Shown here: piece by piece, positions 46,983 through 55,706 of the stretch | Layout of the letters: every line of letters begins with the position of its first letter | How positions within the stretch are numbered: position 1 is the first letter of the stretch | From: Variovorax paradoxus | GTDB lineage: Bacteria; Pseudomonadota; Gammaproteobacteria; Burkholderiales; Burkholderiaceae_C | Reading direction: 5' to 3' | Assembly: GCF_018614955.1 (NCBI RefSeq) | Contig: NZ_JAGGNV010000005.1 | Location: 1-64,000, forward strand | DNA length: 64,000 nucleotides | Notes under the pieces: model-generated | Told to the model about the DNA's origin: nothing | The model's database searches: none | The model's input: the letters and a program-made list of their open reading frames with translations, nothing else | Program-made: the position numbers and the translations under genes

Positions 46983-47639
46983 TCACCTTCTGGGCGGCAA
47001 TTCGCCTGCTGCCAGTCGAATCAGCAACGGCGCCATCTGCTCGAGCCTGATGCAATAGTCGGGGTGGTCTCCACGGATCACGCTCAACGGCATGTCAGCG
47101 TCAACCGCCTCGTCGGGGTACTGGACCACACAGACACCGCCCGCTGCTTCGATCGCGGTGGATCCGCGCGTTCCATCGTGGGAGCCGCCGGTCAGGACCA
47201 CGCCGATCACACGCTTGCCGTACACAGCAGCGGCCGTCTCGAACAGCCCGTCCACCGAAGGCCCGGCGTCGGAGAGTGCCCCGCAGGCCTCGAGCGCAAT
47301 GATTCCCGGCTGCGCAATCCGCATGTGATGGCTCAGAGGCGCCAGCACGATGCGCCCCCGAAGGACGGAAGCGCCGTGTGTTGCATAGCCCACCGGCAAT
47401 TGCGAATAGTTGCCGAGTATTTGCAGCACCGACGACGCCGGCTGAGAGGCGATGTCCAGGGCGATGAGGATCGCAGCCTCGAACCCGCGCGGCAGCCCGC
47501 TGGCGACCTTGCAGAGCGCGGTCAAGCCCCCCAGCGCCGCGCCGATCACGATGAGTTCCCGTGGTTCGCGCTTGAGCAGTTGCCCAGCGGGACTCGCCGA
47601 ATGCGGCCATGACTCAACAGGAGGCTGGACGGCAGCCAT
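46983..47639 (-). CDS. CheB-type methylesterase-like protein lacking the catalytic Ser
   Basis: The 218-residue protein matches the CheB C-terminal domain: IVIGAALGGLTAL at the first loop, IVLAPLSHHMRI, DGLFETAAAVYGKRVIGVVLTGGSHDGTRG and a late GGVCVVQYPDEA. CheB has Ser in IGAS; here it is Ala35. The usual QHM His is also not evident, while the Asp in GGSHDG is kept. It has no receiver domain, but a separate receiver is encoded upstream with a 26-bp overlap. It may bind rather than cleave, or be decaying. Confidence 0.85.
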   Translation of the reverse strand: MAAVQPPVESWPHSASPAGQLLKREPRELIVIGAALGGLTALCKVASGLPRGFEAAILIALDIASQPASSVLQILGNYSQLPVGYATHGASVLRGRIVLAPLSHHMRIAQPGIIALEACGALSDAGPSVDGLFETAAAVYGKRVIGVVLTGGSHDGTRGSTAIEAAGGVCVVQYPDEAVDADMPLSVIRGDHPDYCIRLEQMAPLLIRLAAGELPPRR

Positions 47640-48081
47640 GCGGGTCCATGGCCTCCGCGATCAAGGCAATCTGGTGTCGCCCCTGATCGCGGGCCACTCG
47701 CAGGTTCGAGAGCGGGATGTCGAAAAGCAAGTTGCGAAGAGCGGCGACGAGTTCGCTTGCCCCTGCCGTCTTCTCGATGTAGATGTCGGCGCCGGCCTCG
47801 ATGCAATCGTCCGCCACGTCAACGGCGGGCGACGCCGAATAGACGGCCAGGGGCACGTTGGGAAACTGCCGCTTGACCTTGTGAACCCCGGAGCAACCCG
47901 CCGCGTCGGGCAGGTTCAGGTCCAGGAGGATCAAGCCGGGTGGTCCCATCGCATCCACGCTCGGCATGAGTTCGGCCAGGCATCCGACTTCCACGACGTT
48001 CCGGTGGGGGTGCAGTCTGCGCATCACCATGGCGATGGCGTCGCGCATCATGGGGTGATCATCAACGACATAGATGCTCAT
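47614..48081 (-). CDS. Receiver-domain response regulator without output domain
   Basis: The 155-residue protein is a CheY-like receiver: MSIYVVDDHPMMRD, phospho-acceptor Asp54 in LILLDLNLPDA, the switch residues in AVYSASP, and Lys in YIEKTAGASELV. About 30 extra residues follow, without an HTH. Overlap with the CheB-like gene suggests a joint function, as in split CheB systems. Confidence 0.87.
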   Translation of the reverse strand: MSIYVVDDHPMMRDAIAMVMRRLHPHRNVVEVGCLAELMPSVDAMGPPGLILLDLNLPDAAGCSGVHKVKRQFPNVPLAVYSASPAVDVADDCIEAGADIYIEKTAGASELVAALRNLLFDIPLSNLRVARDQGRHQIALIAEAMDPHGCRPASC

Positions 48082-48118
48082 GGTGGCGCGCGCAGCAGCA
48101 GAGGCTGGGCCGCGATGC

Positions 48119-48376
48119 TCAAGCCCATCTCACCCATTGCGGTCGCGGGACCGCAAACTTGTACGGCTTTGTTCCCCAGCTCTGTTGGAACGCCATCATC
48201 GGCCCGGCCTGACTGTCGATGTCATCGCGCAGCGTTTGATCCAGCGCGGGCATGATTCCGCCTGCCAGCCGCCTGTCGGCCATCCATACGACGGCGCTGA
48301 ACATGAACTCGTCCATCGACCTCCCTTGGAGGTACGCACGCACGAGGACTTGGGCTGCAGCATCGGAAGTGGTCAT
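48119..48376 (-). CDS. Hypothetical protein, 85 aa
   Basis: Not recognised. It begins MTTSDAAAQVLVRAYLQGRS and ends with an aromatic, basic tail (SWGTKPYKFAVPRPQWVRWA). A G-rich stretch precedes Met at 48376. It is in the same direction as the receiver gene, which starts 38 bp downstream, and may be cotranscribed. Confidence 0.6.
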   Translation of the reverse strand: MTTSDAAAQVLVRAYLQGRSMDEFMFSAVVWMADRRLAGGIMPALDQTLRDDIDSQAGPMMAFQQSWGTKPYKFAVPRPQWVRWA

Positions 48377-48502
48377 AGGCTTTCCCCCGCTCAATGCCGG
48401 GAGCCCAACCATATAGCGGCTACTCTGGGAGCTCTGTGCGGCGGCGAACAGAGCGTCAAAAGAACTTGGGAGAAGCTGGATTGCCGGCGCGTCGGCCTCG
48501 GT

Positions 48503-49195
48503 CTACTCGAGAAGATCCGCGTAGCCCTTGCGGTCAGCGGCGTAGCAGCCGCATGCCGCCGCTTCGAGTCCGGCGCGGTCGAGCACCGTGAGATCACCCC
48601 GCGTGTATTCGATCAGGCCACTTTGCTGCAGCACGCCGGCTGCCGCGGTGATGCCGACGCGGCGCACGCCCAGCATGTAGGCCAGGAATTCATGGGTCAT
48701 CCGGAAACTGTCGGAATGCGCTCGGTCCTGGCTCATGAGCAGCCAGCGAGCGAGCCGTGGACCGATCTCGTGGAAGCGAAGGCACGCCGCCGATGTGGTC
48801 AGCTGGGCCATCAGGACGCACACGTAGCGATCCAGCACGCGCTGAAGGGCTTCGCTGCTTGCCAGTTCCGTCTGAAAGGCCCCGCTGCTGATGCGCCATG
48901 ACGAGCCAGGCCCTTGCACCACAGCCCGCAGCGGCGCGGTCAGCACTCCCAGTGCGACATGTGCACCGACCATGCCTTCCCGGCCGACCATGCCGACTTC
49001 CAGGGATGGACTGCCGTCGGTCGTCGCGACCAGCGAAATGAAGCCGTCGACGGGGAAGTAGACGTAGGGTGTCGACTCGCCGGGCACACTCAGCACGTCC
49101 GCGAGGACGAGCTGCACTTCTTCGCAGCTCGATAAAAACTTCAGACGATCGCCGCGCGGCAGCAGCTTGATCAGGTGATTCTCGACAGTGGCCAT
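48503..49195 (-). CDS. Crp/Fnr-family transcription regulator
   Basis: The 230-residue protein has an N-terminal cyclic-nucleotide-binding-like beta-roll (YFPVDGFISLVATTDGSPSLEVGMVGREGMVG, read in parts), a long dimer helix and a C-terminal winged HTH (MTHEFLAYMLGVRRVGITAAAGVL). No FNR-type N-terminal Cys cluster is present. Met at 49195 begins the family N terminus (MATVENHLIKLLP). A frameshifted paralogue lies just upstream. Confidence 0.92.
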   Translation of the reverse strand: MATVENHLIKLLPRGDRLKFLSSCEEVQLVLADVLSVPGESTPYVYFPVDGFISLVATTDGSPSLEVGMVGREGMVGAHVALGVLTAPLRAVVQGPGSSWRISSGAFQTELASSEALQRVLDRYVCVLMAQLTTSAACLRFHEIGPRLARWLLMSQDRAHSDSFRMTHEFLAYMLGVRRVGITAAAGVLQQSGLIEYTRGDLTVLDRAGLEAAACGCYAADRKGYADLLE

Positions 49196-49314
49196 ATCGG
49201 CCTCCCATGTTGCTCGCGCCTCCGAATGACGGGGCGAACAGGAGCAGAACGCTGGGGCCGATTGCCGTTCGAGTGGATGTAGAGAGTATGCGCCCCAGCG
49301 CGCCACTCTGCGGC

Positions 49315-50048
49315 TTATTTCGCGCGCTCGTCGGGAAGCAGGCGGTGGTACTCTTTCTTCACCACCGCATAGCACTCGCACGAGCGTTGCTCCAGGCGAT
49401 CACGGTCGAGCACCGTGATGCGCCCGCGGGCGTAGCGAATGAGACCTGCCGCTTGCAACTGCTGCGCTGCCTCTGTCACTCCTTCGCGGCGCACACCCAG
49501 CATGTTGGAGATCAGTTCCTGGGTCATCACAAGCTCGTCGCCAGTCAGGCGATCCAGGCTGAGCAGAAGCCAGCGGCACAGTTGCTGATCCAGGGAATGG
49601 TGGCGATTGCACACCGCCGTTTGCGACATCTGGGTGATCAGCGCCTGGGTGTACCTCAGCAAAAGGTGCAGCACGGCGCCGGCCCGATTGAACTCCACTT
49701 TCAGCGCATCTGCGCTGAGCCGGAACCCCTTGCCGGCGCTTTGCACCACTGCGCGGTTTGGCGTGGATTCGCCGCCCATGAAAAGAGAGATGCCAACGAT
49801 GCCCTCCTTGCCAACGACGGCGATCTCGGCGAAGCGCCGTTCTCAAGGACGTACAGCAGCGAGACGATGGCGGTGGTCGGGAAATACACGTGACTGAGTG
49901 TCGCACCGGACTCGTACAGGACATGGCCGAGCGGCAGGTCCACGTGTTCAAGCTGAGGCAGCCAGCGCTGCAGTTCGGTATCGGGCAACGCCGCGAGCAG
50001 ACGATTTGCTCCGGTATCAGAGGCTGCAACCATCTCGAACTCCACCAT
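49315..50048 (-). pseudogene. Crp/Fnr-family regulator with a -1 frameshift
   Basis: The N-terminal half (MVEFEMVAASDTG, YFPTTAIVSLLYVLENGA) and C-terminal half (GGESTPNRAVVQSAGKGF, then HTH MTQELISNMLGVRREGVTEAA) lie in two frames that together align along the intact neighbour. The break is at about 49831-49837 in AACGGCGCTTCGCC: one missing base changes FAEIAVVGKEGIVG to SPRSPSLARRAS. Either a recent mutation or a sequence error; the rest of the reading is undamaged. Confidence 0.85.
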
Positions 50049-50186
50049 TCGGGCGCCGGGGATCACCAAAAGGATGCCACTACGACGACGCAATTAGTAT
50101 AGGTTTCGGATGCATCGTCTGTACGCTAACTAACACAGTGCGACTTCGCGAGATGGCTAGCAACATTCACGCTTGGAGTCGGCCCT

Positions 50187-50843
50187 TCAGGCGCGTTCGA
50201 GAATCGGCCAGCCGGCATGCAGGGCCAGGGCGCGCAGTCGCCCGTCCGGGCACACCGCCACCGGATCCGAGACCGAGCCCAGGAGCGGCAGGTCGCTGAT
50301 CGAGTCGGAATAGAACCACGATCGCTCGAGCGCCTCGAGCGACAAGCCTCGCGTTGCCAGAAAGCGCTTCACATGCATCAGCTTGTGGGCGCCGAAGCAC
50401 GGGTCGCCGTCAATCGCCCCGTCGAGCGCATCGTTGACGACCAGCGACTGCGTCGCCAGCACGTCGGCAACGCCGAACAGCCGGCCGAAGGGCTCGGCGA
50501 TGAGCCAGGTGGTGGCGGTGACGATCGCGCAGAGGTGGCCCTCGTCCTGGTGCTCGCGCACCAGCGCACGCATCGCCTGCGGCACCTGCGACGCCATCTC
50601 GGCCTCGAACTCGGCCGCCCATTGCCGCAGCACGCCAAGACCGAAGCGCGCCAGCGGCGCGACGCTGACCTGGTGCAGCTCGCGGATGTCCAGCGTGCCG
50701 GCCACGTACTGCTGGCAATAGCCCAGGTAGACCGACTCCGCATCGGCCGGCAGGACGCCGCGCGCGACCAGGAAGCGCGTCCAGGCCATGCCGCTGTCGA
50801 ACGGGATCAGGGTGTGGTCGAGATCGAACAGCGCCAGCTTCAT
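50187..50843 (-). CDS. HAD-IB family phosphatase (SerB-like)
   Basis: The 218-residue protein has motif I FDLDHTLIPFDSG at residues 5-17, motif II IVTATT, and motif III/IV YSDSISDLPLL with Lys in HKLMHVKRF. This subclass includes phosphoserine phosphatase and many unassigned small-molecule phosphatases. It closes the minus-strand run fhc-fae-pabB, so a step in pterin or pABA metabolism is possible but unproven. Confidence 0.9.
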   Translation of the reverse strand: MKLALFDLDHTLIPFDSGMAWTRFLVARGVLPADAESVYLGYCQQYVAGTLDIRELHQVSVAPLARFGLGVLRQWAAEFEAEMASQVPQAMRALVREHQDEGHLCAIVTATTWLIAEPFGRLFGVADVLATQSLVVNDALDGAIDGDPCFGAHKLMHVKRFLATRGLSLEALERSWFYSDSISDLPLLGSVSDPVAVCPDGRLRALALHAGWPILERA

Positions 50844-50868
50844 GGCGGTGCCGGGATCGAAACGCGCA

Positions 50869-52761
50869 TCACGCCACCGAAGCCTCGTGCACCTGAGCCT
50901 GGAGCTGCGCCGGCAGCGCGCCGCGCAGTGCGTTGCACACCACGAGCGCCTGCGCCGCCTGCAGGTCCTCCCGGCGCAGCGTGCGTTCGGCGGCCTGCCA
51001 CGCGGGATCGTCGAGCAGCACCTCGCGCATCACGCCGGGCAGCGCGCCGTCGGCAACCGGCGGTGTCCACCAGCGTCCATCGATGCGCGCGAACAGCGTG
51101 CTGCGTCCGCCTTCGGCCAGCCGGCCGTCGGCCGTGAAGAACAGGGTGTCGAAGGCGCCGGCGCTTTCTGCGGCACGCACGCCGGCGTCGTAGTGCCGGC
51201 GCAAGGTGGTCTTGTACGCGGCCAGGGGATTCGCATCGGGCAAGCGCTCGCCGGCAATCAGCAGCTTCGCTGCGCCGCCGGCCAGGGGCGCCAGCGGCGC
51301 GTGCGCGAGACGAAGCCGCCCGTCATGCGCCAGCGCCAGGCGCAGGCGCGAGGGCTGGCCCGGCGCGAGGGCCAGCAGGGCGTCGCGCAAGGCCGCGAGC
51401 GCTGCGTCGCGGTCGAAGGCGAAGCCCAAGGCGCGGGCGCTGCGCGCCAGCCGCGCCAGGTGCCGCTCGAGGTGCCGGATGCCTTCGCCTCGCGTGGCGT
51501 GCATGGTCTCGAACAGCTCGAAGCCGGGGTCGAGGCCGGTGAGAAAGCGGGCCTTCAACCGGCACTCTTCGAACTCGTCGGCGGCGCGGCTGTCCTGCAC
51601 GATGCCGGCGCCGATGCCCAATCGCAGCGGCCGCTGGCCGCCGGCCTCGGCGCCGAGCGTGAGCGTGCGGATCGCCACCGAGAGGCAGAAGTCGCCGATG
51701 CGCGCACCGTGCGCCGGCGCATCGGCCCAGCCGATGGCGCCGCAGTAGAGCCCGCGCGGCGTGCTCTCCAGCGCGGCGATCCATTCCATCGTGCGGTGCT
51801 TGGGCGCGCCGGTGATGGAACCGCAGGGAAAGACCGCGCGCAGCAGCTCGGGCATGCCGACCTCGGCGCGCAGCCTCGCCTGCACGGTCGAGGTCATCTG
51901 GAACACCGTGGCGTAGGGTTCGACGGCGAAGAGGGCCGGCACCTTCACCGAGCCGATACGCGCCACGCGGCCGATGTCGTTGCGCAGCAGATCGACGATC
52001 ATCACGTTCTCGGCGCGGTTCTTGGGGTCCGCCGAGAGCAGGCGCGCCATCTCGCTGTCGCCCTCGGGCGCGCTGGCGCGCGCGGCCGTGCCTTTCATCG
52101 GACGCGCCGTCAGCACGCCGGCGTCATGGCGCAGGAAGAGTTCGGGCGAGCACGACAGCACATGCGTGACATCGGCCGCGCCGCCCTGCTCGCTCTGCGG
52201 CAAGGCGATCAGCGCGCCGTAGGCCACCGGCTGGCGCGTGCGCAGCCGCCGGTACAGGCTGACGGGCGAACCGTAGCTTCGGCCCTGCATTCGGTAGGTG
52301 AAGTTGACCTGGTAGGTCTCGCCCGCCCCGATGGCGGCGTGGATGCGCGCGATGGCATCGGTGAAGGCGGCCTCGTCGATGCTGGAGACGAGGTCCATCA
52401 CGCCGGCGGCCTGCGGCTCGCCACCCTCGCCCGGCTCGCACTGTTCGCGTTGCGCGAGCCAGCTGCCGACCTCGTCGGCCGAAAGCTTGGCGCAGTGGCG
52501 AAACATCAGCACCCGCAGCGCGGACGCATCGTCCGCTGCGAGCCGCGCCTGGCCGGCATGCAGCAGCTTGGCGCCCCATTCGTACTCGGCCAGAAGGACC
52601 GCGTGCAGGCCTTGCCGCAGATCGGCATCGACCTCGTTCCACACGGTGTCGAGACTCGCCGGGTCGGTGCACCGGTGCTCGCGGACGAAGCCGGTGTACA
52701 GCCGGCTGGTCGGCCGCTCGCGCGTCGAGGCGCAGTCGTCGAGCAGCGCGAAGCTAGGCAT
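50869..52761 (-). CDS. pabB: Aminodeoxychorismate synthase component I fused to aminodeoxychorismate lyase (PabB-PabC)
   Basis: The 630-residue fusion has a chorismate-binding domain in residues 1-390 (AGETYQVNFTYRM, ENVMIVDLLRNDIGRV, GSITGAPKHRTMEWI, YCGAIGW). A PLP-dependent lyase domain forms about residues 400-630 (PLP Lys in YKTTLRRHYDAG, then VCNALRGALP). Together they make p-aminobenzoate from chorismate, given an amidotransferase PabA elsewhere. Its ATG directly follows the fae stop (TGAATG). pABA is a precursor of both folate and H4MPT. Confidence 0.95.
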   Translation of the reverse strand: MPSFALLDDCASTRERPTSRLYTGFVREHRCTDPASLDTVWNEVDADLRQGLHAVLLAEYEWGAKLLHAGQARLAADDASALRVLMFRHCAKLSADEVGSWLAQREQCEPGEGGEPQAAGVMDLVSSIDEAAFTDAIARIHAAIGAGETYQVNFTYRMQGRSYGSPVSLYRRLRTRQPVAYGALIALPQSEQGGAADVTHVLSCSPELFLRHDAGVLTARPMKGTAARASAPEGDSEMARLLSADPKNRAENVMIVDLLRNDIGRVARIGSVKVPALFAVEPYATVFQMTSTVQARLRAEVGMPELLRAVFPCGSITGAPKHRTMEWIAALESTPRGLYCGAIGWADAPAHGARIGDFCLSVAIRTLTLGAEAGGQRPLRLGIGAGIVQDSRAADEFEECRLKARFLTGLDPGFELFETMHATRGEGIRHLERHLARLARSARALGFAFDRDAALAALRDALLALAPGQPSRLRLALAHDGRLRLAHAPLAPLAGGAAKLLIAGERLPDANPLAAYKTTLRRHYDAGVRAAESAGAFDTLFFTADGRLAEGGRSTLFARIDGRWWTPPVADGALPGVMREVLLDDPAWQAAERTLRREDLQAAQALVVCNALRGALPAQLQAQVHEASVA

Positions 52762-53295
52762 TCAGCTCCAGTCGTCCATGTCGTGCTTGATCCGGTGGCG
52801 GTTGGCGATCAGTTCGTCCACCGTGGGCTCGTTGCTCAACGCGCGCCGGATCGCGAGCTTGGTGGCCTCGTAGTTGGTGCGGTACATGTCTTTCTTGTCG
52901 AGATTGTCGTCCTTGGCGCATCGCGGATCGATCCACACCAGGCTGATGATGCACAGCTCGTTGGCCAGGTCCTTGGGAAGGATGCCCTCGATCAGGCAGT
53001 CGACCACCGCGTCGGCCGTCGCGCTCTGCACCACGCCGCCGAAGAGCTCGATGTTGGCTGTGTCCTTGAGCGTGACCTTCGGCACCATGATGGTGGCCGG
53101 CCGCACGAGTTGGTTGCAGGCGCGGATCGCGAACATCGCGGTATGGCCCTTGCTCTGCGCCATCATGCCGGCGAAGGCGGCGCCCACCGGCCCGTCGGCC
53201 AGGCCGATCAGGATTTCCGGCATGGCATCGGTGAACTGGCCGTCCTTGGCGAGCACGGTGGCCTCGCCGGCGCGGAAGAGATAGGGATGCGTCAC
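52762..53295 (-). CDS. fae2: Formaldehyde-activating enzyme family protein (Fae paralogue)
   Basis: The 177-residue protein aligns along Fae: FRAGEATVLAKDGQFTDAMP, GHTAMFAIRACNQLVRPATIMVPKVT, and TNYEATKLAIRRAL. Canonical Fae condenses formaldehyde with H4MPT. Where it has AHIDLIIG with the catalytic His, this protein reads AMPEILIG, so the His is Met25. It is therefore probably a Fae2/Fae3-type paralogue with changed or absent activity. It lies between fhcC and pabB. Confidence 0.88.
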   Translation of the reverse strand: MTHPYLFRAGEATVLAKDGQFTDAMPEILIGLADGPVGAAFAGMMAQSKGHTAMFAIRACNQLVRPATIMVPKVTLKDTANIELFGGVVQSATADAVVDCLIEGILPKDLANELCIISLVWIDPRCAKDDNLDKKDMYRTNYEATKLAIRRALSNEPTVDELIANRHRIKHDMDDWS

Positions 53296-53326
53296 AGAAA
53301 CTCCAGGTGGTTGGAAAAGCCGAGGG

Positions 53327-54157
53327 TCATGGGTTCACGAAGATCAGCTCGCCCTTGCCATCGACGGAGAGATCGCCCAGATGCCGCTCGATGCGGCGCG
53401 CCGGCAGTTCGCCGAAAGCTCCGCCATGGCGCGCCAGATCGCGCGCCAGCAAGGCCCAGAACACCGGCGTCGCGGCCCGGTTCGCCACGAAGGTCGGCAT
53501 CGTCTCGACGCCCGCCGGCAGGGCCGCGCCGGGCCACGCGAACACCACGCTGCCGCGACGCATGCCATGGCCTGCATGGGCGCCGACGCGGCCACCCACG
53601 GCGATGGTGCCCGCGACCATGCGCGAACCGAGGAAAGCCCCCGCGTCGCCATGGACCAGCGCGGTCCCCCGGCGCATGCGGTCGCCGAAGCGCTCGCCTG
53701 CGCTGCCGCGGACCACGAAGGTGCCGCCGCGCATGCCGTCCATGCTGCCCGGCAAGGTGCTGGCGGCGAAGTCGCCGACATCGCCATCGACAATGAGCGT
53801 GCCGCCGGCCATCTCGCAGGCGGCCAGCAGGCCTGCGCGCCCCTCGATGTGCAGTTCGCCCGCGCGCATGCAGCCGCCTGCATAGTGGCCGGCATGGCCT
53901 TCGACGCGAATGCGCCCGCTGTCCATCTGCCAGCCGATGCGGTCGAAGCGTTCGAGATGGCCTTCGAAGCGCAGCACGCCCCCCTCGCCCGGGCCGATGT
54001 CGAAGAGCTCGGCCAGCGCCAGCATCGCGTTGCCATGGCCGACGGGCAGCCGCTCGACCTGCTCGATCGAGAGTCCCGCCAGCACGGCCGGCGTGATGCC
54101 GCGCAGGTCGACCCGCAGCGCAGGCGCCTGCCGCAGACTGAGGTGCCAGCCGGTCAT
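53327..54157 (-). CDS. fhcC: Formyltransferase/hydrolase complex subunit C
   Basis: The 276-residue protein is the beta-helical C subunit, with repeated GGTLIVDGDVGDF, GGTFVVRGSAGERFGDRM and GTIAVGGRVGAHAGHGM turns. In the bacterial Fhc complex it supports FhcA and FhcD, which turn formyl-H4MPT into formate through formyl-methylofuran. GGGGAGG precedes Met at 54157. A 600-bp repeat-filled gap separates it from fhcD, unlike the tight coupling of the other fhc genes. Confidence 0.94.
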   Translation of the reverse strand: MTGWHLSLRQAPALRVDLRGITPAVLAGLSIEQVERLPVGHGNAMLALAELFDIGPGEGGVLRFEGHLERFDRIGWQMDSGRIRVEGHAGHYAGGCMRAGELHIEGRAGLLAACEMAGGTLIVDGDVGDFAASTLPGSMDGMRGGTFVVRGSAGERFGDRMRRGTALVHGDAGAFLGSRMVAGTIAVGGRVGAHAGHGMRRGSVVFAWPGAALPAGVETMPTFVANRAATPVFWALLARDLARHGGAFGELPARRIERHLGDLSVDGKGELIFVNP

Positions 54158-54185
54158 CGGGTAGCCTCCCCAAGGCGGTACGGCT

Positions 54186-54215
54186 CCCTTCCCCTCCGGG
54201 GGAGGGTTGGGGTGG
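54186..54215. repeat. Degenerate inverted C/T-rich hairpin left of element copy B
   Basis: CCCTTCCCC and GGGGGAGGG around TCC, followed by GTTGGGGTGGGGG, are the reverse of the unit at 54679-54718. Copy B of the large element is thus bounded by inverted hairpins. Confidence 0.6.
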
Positions 54216-54255
54216 GGGCTCCTGGGCCTTTGAATCGTTGCTGTTCCTTGGCGAG

Positions 54256-54642
54256 GCCGGAGCCGGGATGTCGCCCCGGCGGGCGACTCACTTTCTTTTG
54301 CTTCGCCAAAAAGTAAGCAAAGAAAAGGCGACCCCACTGTGCGTGTCCCGCAGCGAAGCTGCGGGCAACCTGCGGTGCTCGCTTCAGGCGGGGTCCGCGC
54401 AAACTCGCCTTCGGCTCAGACATGCGCGGCCCTTTTTCCGCCTGAAGCTGCGCTTCTCGGCACGCCCAGAGGGGATTGAACAAGGACGCGCCATGGCGCG
54501 TACTTGGCCTTTGGGTTGTCGGTATTTGAAGTGGCCGAGCGAAGCGAAGGGACGCAGACAGTGGGGTCGCCTTTCTTTGGTTACTTTCTTTGGCGAAGCA
54601 AAGAAAGTGACTCGCCCGCCGGGGCGAATTCCCGGCTCCGGC
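54256..54642. repeat. Large palindromic dispersed element, copy B, within the fhc operon
   Basis: Inverted arms at 54256-54340 and 54558-54642 are nearly identical to those of copy A. The centre holds CGCGCCATGGCGCG (within 54481-54506). Compared with copy A the inner right half is missing, giving 387 instead of 525 bp. It separates fhcC from fhcD in an operon whose other joints overlap. Confidence 0.85.
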
Positions 54643-54678
54643 CTTGGAACGGGCGCAACGCCGAAACAAGCGAACGGT

Positions 54679-54718
54679 GCCCCCACCCCAACCCTCTCCC
54701 GCAGGGAGAGGGAGCAAG
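54679..54718. repeat. Short C/T-rich REP-like hairpin right of element copy B
   Basis: CCCTCTCCC and GGGAGAGGG pair over nine bases around GCA (54692-54712), as at 21862-21900. It precedes the conserved ACCAGATGTCTCA (54749-54761) that ends in the fhcD stop. Confidence 0.75.
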
Positions 54719-54758
54719 CCCGCCCCCGCATCCTTCAACAAGGTTGGCACCAGATGTC

Positions 54759-55706
54759 TCATGGCACTTCTCCCCCCGCGAGCAGCCGGTGCAGGTGGAA
54801 GTGATAGGGCCCCAGCTTGCCACCGTAATTGCCGGCGGAAATGCGCAGCAGCCCACCGGGCTGGCCGATCGCCACGGCGGCCTCCATGCCCACGCGCATG
54901 GCTGCGCCCACGTCGGCCTCCGTCAGGCCGTCGATCACGATCTCCATCACGCAGCCGATCTCCTCTGCCGGCGTGCCGCCGCGCGCCACTTCGCTGTGCG
55001 CCACCAGGCCGACCAGGCTGGGGCAGAAGGCATCGTTGGTCGAGGCGCTCAGGTTGGCATAGCGGCTGCCGACCTTCGAACCCGAACGCACCACGCCGCC
55101 GGGAAAAGGCGTGACGACGTTGGGCAGCTGCTTCATCGCCGCCACCGCCGCCTCGGACACTGCCAGTGCCGCATCGGTGTCGCGCGCCAGCAGCAGCAAA
55201 TTGCCGCCGCCCACGGCCTTCACCACCGGCGTGTCTTCCTGCGCCACGAACTCGCCGTCCATCACAGGCACGCGCCAGTAGCGCACGCCGTCGATCACCT
55301 TGGAAATCTGCCAGCCATCGCCGAAGAAGCGCAGGTTCTTGCCCAGCGCGGCCGCATCGCTGCTGCCGGCTGCGCCCGGCGCCAGGCCGGCGAATACAGC
55401 GGTGGTCGGACAGGTCAGCACGCACTGGCCGACGCGGCGCTCCAGCTGCTTGGCGAGTTCCTTGCCCGACATCGAGAAGATCAGCACGCTCACGCCGGGC
55501 CGGCCATCCGGCGTTTCCGCGGCGCCGATCTCGCGCTCGATGCCGGCCTCGCAGCCGCAGGCGATCACCGAGGTCGCGAAACCGGTGGCCGACACCGCCG
55601 CGTGGCGCGCCCAGGCGATGTTGTGCGCGGTGACGATGATGCGCGTGGCCTTCATCGGAAATGCTTCCGCGAAGGTGTCGTCGATGACGACGCCATTGCG
55701 TTTCAC
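54759..55706 (-). CDS. fhcD: Formylmethanofuran:H4MPT formyltransferase
   Basis: The 315-residue protein has the Ftr sequence VIDDTFAEAFPMKATRIIVT, GFATSVIACGCEAGIERE, VGQCVLTCPTTAVFAG and FFGDGWQISKVIDG. It moves the formyl group between H4MPT and methylofuran in the cytosolic Fhc complex. The GTG start at 55706 has AGGAG five bases ahead and overlaps the fhcA stop by four bases. The long frame further upstream is a shadow of fhcA. Confidence 0.95.
   Translation of the reverse strand: MKRNGVVIDDTFAEAFPMKATRIIVTAHNIAWARHAAVSATGFATSVIACGCEAGIEREIGAAETPDGRPGVSVLIFSMSGKELAKQLERRVGQCVLTCPTTAVFAGLAPGAAGSSDAAALGKNLRFFGDGWQISKVIDGVRYWRVPVMDGEFVAQEDTPVVKAVGGGNLLLLARDTDAALAVSEAAVAAMKQLPNVVTPFPGGVVRSGSKVGSRYANLSASTNDAFCPSLVGLVAHSEVARGGTPAEEIGCVMEIVIDGLTEADVGAAMRVGMEAAVAIGQPGGLLRISAGNYGGKLGPYHFHLHRLLAGGEVP

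Noticed and set aside
50788..53796. 1002-residue open frame opposite pabB and fae
   Set aside because: Composition is Arg/Gly/Ala/His-rich and it spans three real minus-strand genes, so it is a shadow.
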